Source of the DNA: Fidelibacterota bacterium
Lineage (GTDB): Bacteria; Fidelibacterota; Fidelibacteria; Fidelibacterales; Fidelibacteraceae
Direction of reading: 5' to 3'
Assembly (NCBI GenBank): GCA_029931905.1
Contig: JAOZRH010000006.1
Coordinates: forward strand, 9,069-29,015
DNA: 19,947 nt
The translations under genes were made by a program, and so were the position numbers. Shown piece by piece: positions 15,807 through 19,947 of this stretch. The notes under the pieces are model-generated. The model was given only the letters and a program-made list of their open reading frames with translations, was not told the origin of the DNA and searched no databases. Every line of letters begins with the position of its first letter. The first letter of the stretch is position 1.

Positions 15807-17558
15807 TTAAGTCACAACAAAACTATCATTTGTAAGGAACCAATATCCAATACCTTGAGGATCAATAATTGATTCATCTAATAGAAAATAAGTAATATAA
15901 TCAAATGATAATTCTGATATAAGAGTTGATGTTACATGACTTTCGAAAAAATTATTTAATTTTTCACTATAATTAATTAAATTATTCATACTTCGTTCAA
16001 TTTTAATATTTGAAAAAGTTAATGCAGTATCATAAATTGAATCCCCTGTTGTATTTGTAATAATTGTATCAAGTGTATTACTAAATGTAGTAAATACATT
16101 ATTAAATAAAACATTATTTGAAATATTTTTTCTAAAAAGAGTCTTAAAATATGCATGCATCAATTTATTATTATTATACCAATTAAAATCATATTCTATG
16201 TGTGTTTCTTTACTTAAATATTGAAAAATTTTATTTATTAATTTTTCAATATATTCATTAAATTGATCGGTTTCAATAAACATATCCAATTTTTTTATAA
16301 AATATAAAAAAAAAGTCATTTCAGTAATTTTATTTTCTTGTTTTAAAGTTAAAAATGATGTATTTGTTACAGTGTTATTTAAAAATGTTTCAATATTTGT
16401 ATGATTAGTTGAAATAATTATTTGTTGTAAATAGTAATCAAAATTATTAATTTTTAATGATAAATCATTTTCAGTTTTTAAATAATTTTGAACATAACAT
16501 TTCATTATATATGGTATTGTATTTAAAAATTTGAACGGCCAGAATTTATAAAAGAACATTAAATAAGTATATTCTTGAATATTTGCAGCTGTAACTTTTA
16601 ATTTATAATCTTTAATAATTTGATCTTCTAAATTAGTTAAACTAAGTATAATATCCTGATTAAAATAATCTTGATTGTTAAATAAATTAGAAATATTTTT
16701 AACGGCAAAATTATTAGACATAGATTTATCAAAAATTTGACATAAATCAAAAATAGGATCTTCAATAAAAATATCTGTAAAATCAGAAAATAAATTTTTA
16801 ATATTAATAAAATCTGGTGTTATATCTGTAATAATTTCATTAATTACAGAATCTGAAGTTTCTGAAAATTGATATATTGATTTTAAAATTAATCTAGTTG
16901 ATTCGGTTAAAATTTCATTTTGATTTATATCAATAAATAAATTAAAATCATCTTTGATATTTTGTTTATTTACAACATTATTTATTGAAAAATAAAGAAT
17001 CATTTTATTTAAAAAATTTGTTGATTCACAATATGTTTGTTCCAATAAATTCTGTATAATAAACTGTTGAATAAAACTTCCATCTTTTAATATAACATTA
17101 TATTCACTATTTGATAAAAGACTTGGAAAAATATTAAATTTATTTATATTTTTTAAATCAAAATAAAATTGTTTATCATAAATAGTTTCTAAAGAATCAA
17201 AATATGATACTTGTAATATATAATCATTAATAAAATTTTTACGAATATAAGGCATTTTATCCAATATTATTTTATCAAGTAAGATATGATGTTTATTAAT
17301 ATTTTCAATAAGATAATTTGTTCCATCAGATGAAATATTATATATTTTTTGTAAATTATATATTGACATATCAGATATAATTTGACTATCTGTATCATAT
17401 TTAGGATAATTATCTAATATTGAAGTAAAATCAGTACTTAATATATTTTCAATATCATTATGAAATCTACTAAAAATATTTTGTCGTCTCATTAAAAATT
17501 CAGGATAATTAAAAACTGAATTTAAAAAAGAAGAATATGTGGTTGCTAATAAACTCAT
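15807..17558 (-). CDS. Hypothetical 583-aa protein, Asn/Ile-rich
   Basis: ATG at 17558 with GGAG 6 bases upstream and 18 bases after the preceding gene's stop, so it is probably co-transcribed with the structural gene before it. I do not recognise the product. It has no signal peptide, membrane segment or nucleotide-binding motif that I can see. It is rich in Asn, Ile, Phe and Leu, with many short helical stretches and no cysteine clusters or obvious repeats. A conserved-looking block near residues 330-350 (YLMFFYKFWPFKFLNTIPYIMK) is aromatic-rich. Context (virion protein upstream, helicase downstream) leaves it open whether it is a structural or a replication-linked protein. A TTGCCGTTAAA motif occurs inside it at about 16699-16709. 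Confidence 0.8.
   Translation of the reverse strand: MSLLATTYSSFLNSVFNYPEFLMRRQNIFSRFHNDIENILSTDFTSILDNYPKYDTDSQIISDMSIYNLQKIYNISSDGTNYLIENINKHHILLDKIILDKMPYIRKNFINDYILQVSYFDSLETIYDKQFYFDLKNINKFNIFPSLLSNSEYNVILKDGSFIQQFIIQNLLEQTYCESTNFLNKMILYFSINNVVNKQNIKDDFNLFIDINQNEILTESTRLILKSIYQFSETSDSVINEIITDITPDFINIKNLFSDFTDIFIEDPIFDLCQIFDKSMSNNFAVKNISNLFNNQDYFNQDIILSLTNLEDQIIKDYKLKVTAANIQEYTYLMFFYKFWPFKFLNTIPYIMKCYVQNYLKTENDLSLKINNFDYYLQQIIISTNHTNIETFLNNTVTNTSFLTLKQENKITEMTFFLYFIKKLDMFIETDQFNEYIEKLINKIFQYLSKETHIEYDFNWYNNNKLMHAYFKTLFRKNISNNVLFNNVFTTFSNTLDTIITNTTGDSIYDTALTFSNIKIERSMNNLINYSEKLNNFFESHVTSTLISELSFDYITYFLLDESIIDPQGIGYWFLTNDSFVVT
16692..16718 (-). promoter_or_regulatory. Internal copy of the TTGCCGTTAAA motif
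   Basis: On the minus strand TTTTGCCGTTAAAAATATTT lies within the 583-aa gene. Both core and AT flanks match the two intergenic copies near 13845 and 19026, in the same orientation. It also codes A-V-K-N-I here, so it may be chance. As a promoter it would serve the helicase gene. Confidence 0.25.
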
Positions 17559-17576
17559 TTACTTCTCCAGATATTG

Positions 17577-18977
17577 TTATATAGAAATGTAAGAACTTCT
17601 TATATGTGTTTTATTTTCAACTGTTGTATTTGGTTGTTTTTGTATTGTTTTTCCATTTGTTTGAGCAGTATTTATTGCATTTGCTTGTCTACTAACTTCA
17701 ATATTAATATTATCTTTTGTATTATTATTTAAATTCGGCGATTGTGATTGTGTTACATCTGTTAAATTTTTTGCAAGTGGATTTGACTTTAAACTGAAAT
17801 TTCCATCTAATCCTAATTCAGTAGTATCTAAAGTATTATATTTAAATGGACTTAATGATTTAATAATTTTTCCTGGAGTTTGTAAAAGAGTACTTCCATT
17901 TTGAAAGAAAATATTAGATTCACTTTGAGGATTTAAAGAATTTGCAATAGCTTCACTTTCATATGCATCTAATTTGTCATATGATGCACAACCATCAATT
18001 AAATTAATAATTTCTAATGAAACATTAACAGATAATGGTTGTTTATCTTTATTAAAACTTGTATCATTTCCTCCACGATGGAGAGTTAATCCAGCAATCG
18101 ATCCTATTGAAACTTCAGAAATCCCATATGCTTTCAGAGAAATCATATGTGGAAAACCATAGGAAATTCCATCTTGTGTTTTTGGGAGAGACATAAGTAA
18201 TAAATAAGTTAATGGTTTAATTATAAATTCATGTATTGCTTTATTTGAACCATATGGAGAAACTAAATTAATAACAATATTATTATTTGGTTGATAACTA
18301 CTATTATCCCAAATTTTTGGCATACTAACTGAATTTCCTTGAATTAAAACATTAGCTAAAGATGCTGACATTTTCTTTCCACTATCAATTACTGATTGAT
18401 CAATATTGGCAGCATTTCCAGTAAATTGTAATACATCGTTAAATTTTCCTGTAACAAATTCGCTTCCAGCTTTAGTTACATCTCCACCAATTGACTTACC
18501 AAATGTTTTTGCATTTCTACCAACTTGTGATAACTTATTTATAGCACCAGCAATTATATTATTTTCAAAACCATTTCTAAATTCATCAGTTGAAGTTGTT
18601 TCATCTGTTGTTAATAACCTCAATCCAGCATATGGTGTAAGACTATAATAACCACACATTTTTTCATATTCTTTTATTGGTTCTTGATATTGAAGAACAT
18701 GTCTTATATTTTCTAATTTTCCAAAATGTTTATCAGATGAAACAGAATCATTTGTTGAACTTTGTCCTACTCCAACTGTATACTGACAAGGAATTAAATC
18801 AACAATATTCATTTTATGTTTAATATAATCAGAAATTCTTGACTTCGGATCAATATTACTATTAAATTTACAAGGTTTACCAATTACTTTTAACTGACCA
18901 GATCCTCCATTTTGAGTTAAAAATGTAATTACTTGTTTACCGAATTTTTTTATTTGATTATCTATATTATTCGACAT
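17577..18977 (-). CDS. Virion structural protein, probably tail or baseplate
   Basis: A 466-aa protein with ATG at 18977 and GTGGAG 8 bases upstream. The N-terminal part (1-110) includes KPCKFNSNIDP and IVDLIPCQYTVG. A Gly/Ala/Ser-rich helical part follows near 140-220. The most conserved-looking block is about 230-325: INLVSPYGSNK, IIKPLTYLLLMSLP, GFPHMISLKAYG, IGSIAGLTLHRGG and VNVSLEIINLI. I know this pattern from proteins annotated as virion structural or tail-linked in large phages (VSPYG... LxxLALP... FLVRAYS... MGxIxSLxxxRGG... LSIKDLY). The C-terminal 90 residues are Asn/Gln/Ser-rich and probably disordered. The exact role is unknown. It follows the M15 peptidase gene, which also fits a tail or baseplate module. 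Confidence 0.7.
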   Translation of the reverse strand: MSNNIDNQIKKFGKQVITFLTQNGGSGQLKVIGKPCKFNSNIDPKSRISDYIKHKMNIVDLIPCQYTVGVGQSSTNDSVSSDKHFGKLENIRHVLQYQEPIKEYEKMCGYYSLTPYAGLRLLTTDETTSTDEFRNGFENNIIAGAINKLSQVGRNAKTFGKSIGGDVTKAGSEFVTGKFNDVLQFTGNAANIDQSVIDSGKKMSASLANVLIQGNSVSMPKIWDNSSYQPNNNIVINLVSPYGSNKAIHEFIIKPLTYLLLMSLPKTQDGISYGFPHMISLKAYGISEVSIGSIAGLTLHRGGNDTSFNKDKQPLSVNVSLEIINLIDGCASYDKLDAYESEAIANSLNPQSESNIFFQNGSTLLQTPGKIIKSLSPFKYNTLDTTELGLDGNFSLKSNPLAKNLTDVTQSQSPNLNNNTKDNINIEVSRQANAINTAQTNGKTIQKQPNTTVENKTHIRSSYISI

Positions 18978-19011
18978 TATGTTTGCTCCACTTAAAATTT
19001 AATTTAAAATA

Positions 19012-19036
19012 AAAATATTTTTTAACGGCAAAATTC
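19012..19036 (-). promoter_or_regulatory. Candidate promoter motif upstream of the structural gene
   Basis: On the minus strand TTTTGCCGTTAAAAAATATT lies about 45 bases before the ATG at 18977 and just after a terminator-like hairpin, where a promoter is expected. It shares an 11-base core with the gap before the kinase gene (13840-13850). No experimental support. Confidence 0.4.
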
Positions 19037-19082
19037 ATTAAAAAATAATGTATGTAACTATAACATTCATAGTTACATACAT
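19037..19082 (-). terminator. Intrinsic terminator-like hairpin after the M15 peptidase gene
   Basis: A perfect 14-bp stem (ATGTATGTAACTAT / ATAGTTACATACAT, 19048-19082) with a 7-nt loop begins 6 bases after the peptidase stop codon. On the minus strand it is followed by TATTTTTTAA. The stem is AT-rich but long, and the U-run is at the expected place. It fits a terminator or a 3'-end stabiliser. Confidence 0.65.
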
Positions 19083-19088
19083 ATAAAA

Positions 19089-19947
19089 TTATCCGACTAA
19101 TTCATAATTAACATCAGCATCAAATACATATCTTTTAGAAAAACTCTCAATCGTTTGAGATGAGTTATTAAATATAGCAGCTATTGAATTTTCTAATCCA
19201 CCATCTATTAATTGACTATTTTCTTGCATTGTTGAAGATTTATCTATACCTGTTGCTTCATTATTAACAATACCAGTTGGATGACCTTCATGTCGAAGTG
19301 TATTAAAATTTTGTTGTGAAGCATCAATTGAATTTTGACTTTCTCCACCAACTTCTTTCGATACAATAGTTTTTGATTTATCAACATCAACTTTATTCGC
19401 AATTAAAGGATTACCATCTTTACGAATTTGCTGTCTATCAATTCCCTTTGGTTCTAAATGCCAACCTTCAGATGATATAGGACGATGTAATTTATTTTTA
19501 GCTAAAATACCTTTTTGATCCATTTGATCTAATATAGCTGTATTAATATCAACTGCATAACCAAAATTATGCATTGATTTTCCTGGTTTTGCTGCTTTTC
19601 CAGGACCATATTTTTTATAAAGTGCAAGCTGATCTTCAATAGATCGATATCCAGAATTAATTGGAATTGGTTTAATATTACCAGTTGATTCTTGAAATTC
19701 AATTATAGCATTTCGAAGACGACTTAAAAGAGTTGGTTGAATCCCATTTAATGATTGACCAGTTGTTAATTCTTCAATACTAACATTTGAATCTGTACCT
19801 GAAATTTTTCCAACTTGTTCTTTTTCAGCGACTACTGGTCCTTGTTTATTTTCAATTTCTTTTTTCGCTTTATTAAAATCAATTATATTTTTATCTGAAA
19901 TAGAAGATGATTGTTTAGAAGCATCTTTTCTTAATTTTTGAAAATCT
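19089..19947 (-). CDS. M15-type D-Ala/L-Ala peptidase domain protein (5' end outside window)
   Basis: The frame is open from the window edge (first whole codon at 19946) to TAA at 19089, about 285 residues. An ATG at 19574 lies inside the domain and is not the start. The domain begins with a GYRSIEDQ segment (near 19640), followed by GPGKAAKPGKS and the zinc motif HNFGYAVDIN (His and Asp ligands). It closes with EGWHLEP (His ligand). This is the M15 peptidase layout used by phage endolysins and virion-bound peptidases that cut peptidoglycan stem peptides. About 100 residues before the domain and about 100 after it (Asn/Ser/Gln-rich) are not recognised. The extra regions and the neighbouring structural gene favour a virion-associated peptidase over a simple endolysin, but the missing N-terminus prevents a firm choice. 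Confidence 0.85.
   Translation of the reverse strand, partial: DFQKLRKDASKQSSSISDKNIIDFNKAKKEIENKQGPVVAEKEQVGKISGTDSNVSIEELTTGQSLNGIQPTLLSRLRNAIIEFQESTGNIKPIPINSGYRSIEDQLALYKKYGPGKAAKPGKSMHNFGYAVDINTAILDQMDQKGILAKNKLHRPISSEGWHLEPKGIDRQQIRKDGNPLIANKVDVDKSKTIVSKEVGGESQNSIDASQQNFNTLRHEGHPTGIVNNEATGIDKSSTMQENSQLIDGGLENSIAAIFNNSSQTIESFSKRYVFDADVNYELVG

Noticed and set aside
1..19947. Stop-codon reassignment
   Set aside because: Genes end in TAA or TGA at sensible places and read through fully with the standard code. The absence of TAG as a gene end fits AT-rich codon use.
1..19947. tRNA genes
   Set aside because: I saw no cloverleaf with a TTC-loop and acceptor pairing in the intergenic gaps, though I could not run a tRNA scan.

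Overview
The window is a stretch of a large, AT-rich, tailed bacteriophage genome with a T4-like (myovirus-type) head module. Every convincing gene is on the minus strand, so transcription runs from position 19947 towards 1. Genes are tightly packed, with Shine-Dalgarno sites of the GGAG/AGGA type. Gene stop codons are TAA or TGA, and nothing suggests a non-standard code. The host cannot be fixed from the sequence. The histidine kinase is of a type common in Desulfobacterota and spirochaetes, which is only a weak hint.

Layout in transcription order. (1) 19947-15807: the end of an M15-type peptidase gene, a terminator-like hairpin, a virion structural protein and an unrecognised 583-aa protein. 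(2) 15725-13953: a DnaB/gp41-like replicative helicase. (3) 13737-12208: a complete soluble hybrid histidine kinase (PAS, HisKA, HATPase, receiver), very unusual phage cargo. (4) 12184-10205: a beta-rich, fibre-like structural protein. (5) 10020-3065: the head morphogenesis module, made of an acidic core-like peptide, a small membrane protein, the portal (gp20-like), a 97-aa protein, the prohead protease (gp21-like) and the major capsid protein (gp23-like). (6) 3057-2986: a 72-nt element that folds as a three-way junction. (7) 2951-1236: a free-standing homing endonuclease with a Vsr-like core. (8) 1189-1: a tail fibre gene with 37-aa repeats, running off the window.

The most striking feature is that the portal and major capsid genes are each split into three exons by group I introns, four in all. 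Each intron carries the P, Q, R and S core elements, a U-G pair at the 5' splice site and a terminal G. Splicing as deduced here gives continuous proteins of 658 aa (portal) and 520 aa (capsid; T4 gp23 is 521 aa). Two introns in different genes share a 188-bp identical block. Another carries a decayed HNH endonuclease in its P8 loop. The free-standing endonuclease lies just beyond the capsid gene. Together this looks like an intron family spreading inside one genome, perhaps helped by a separate endonuclease.

How the genes fit together: core peptide, portal, protease and capsid protein build and mature the prohead. The capsid protein has a predicted protease site (L-T-E, residues 67-69) where T4 gp23 is cut. 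The peptidase and fibres serve host entry, the helicase serves replication, and the kinase may alter host signalling.
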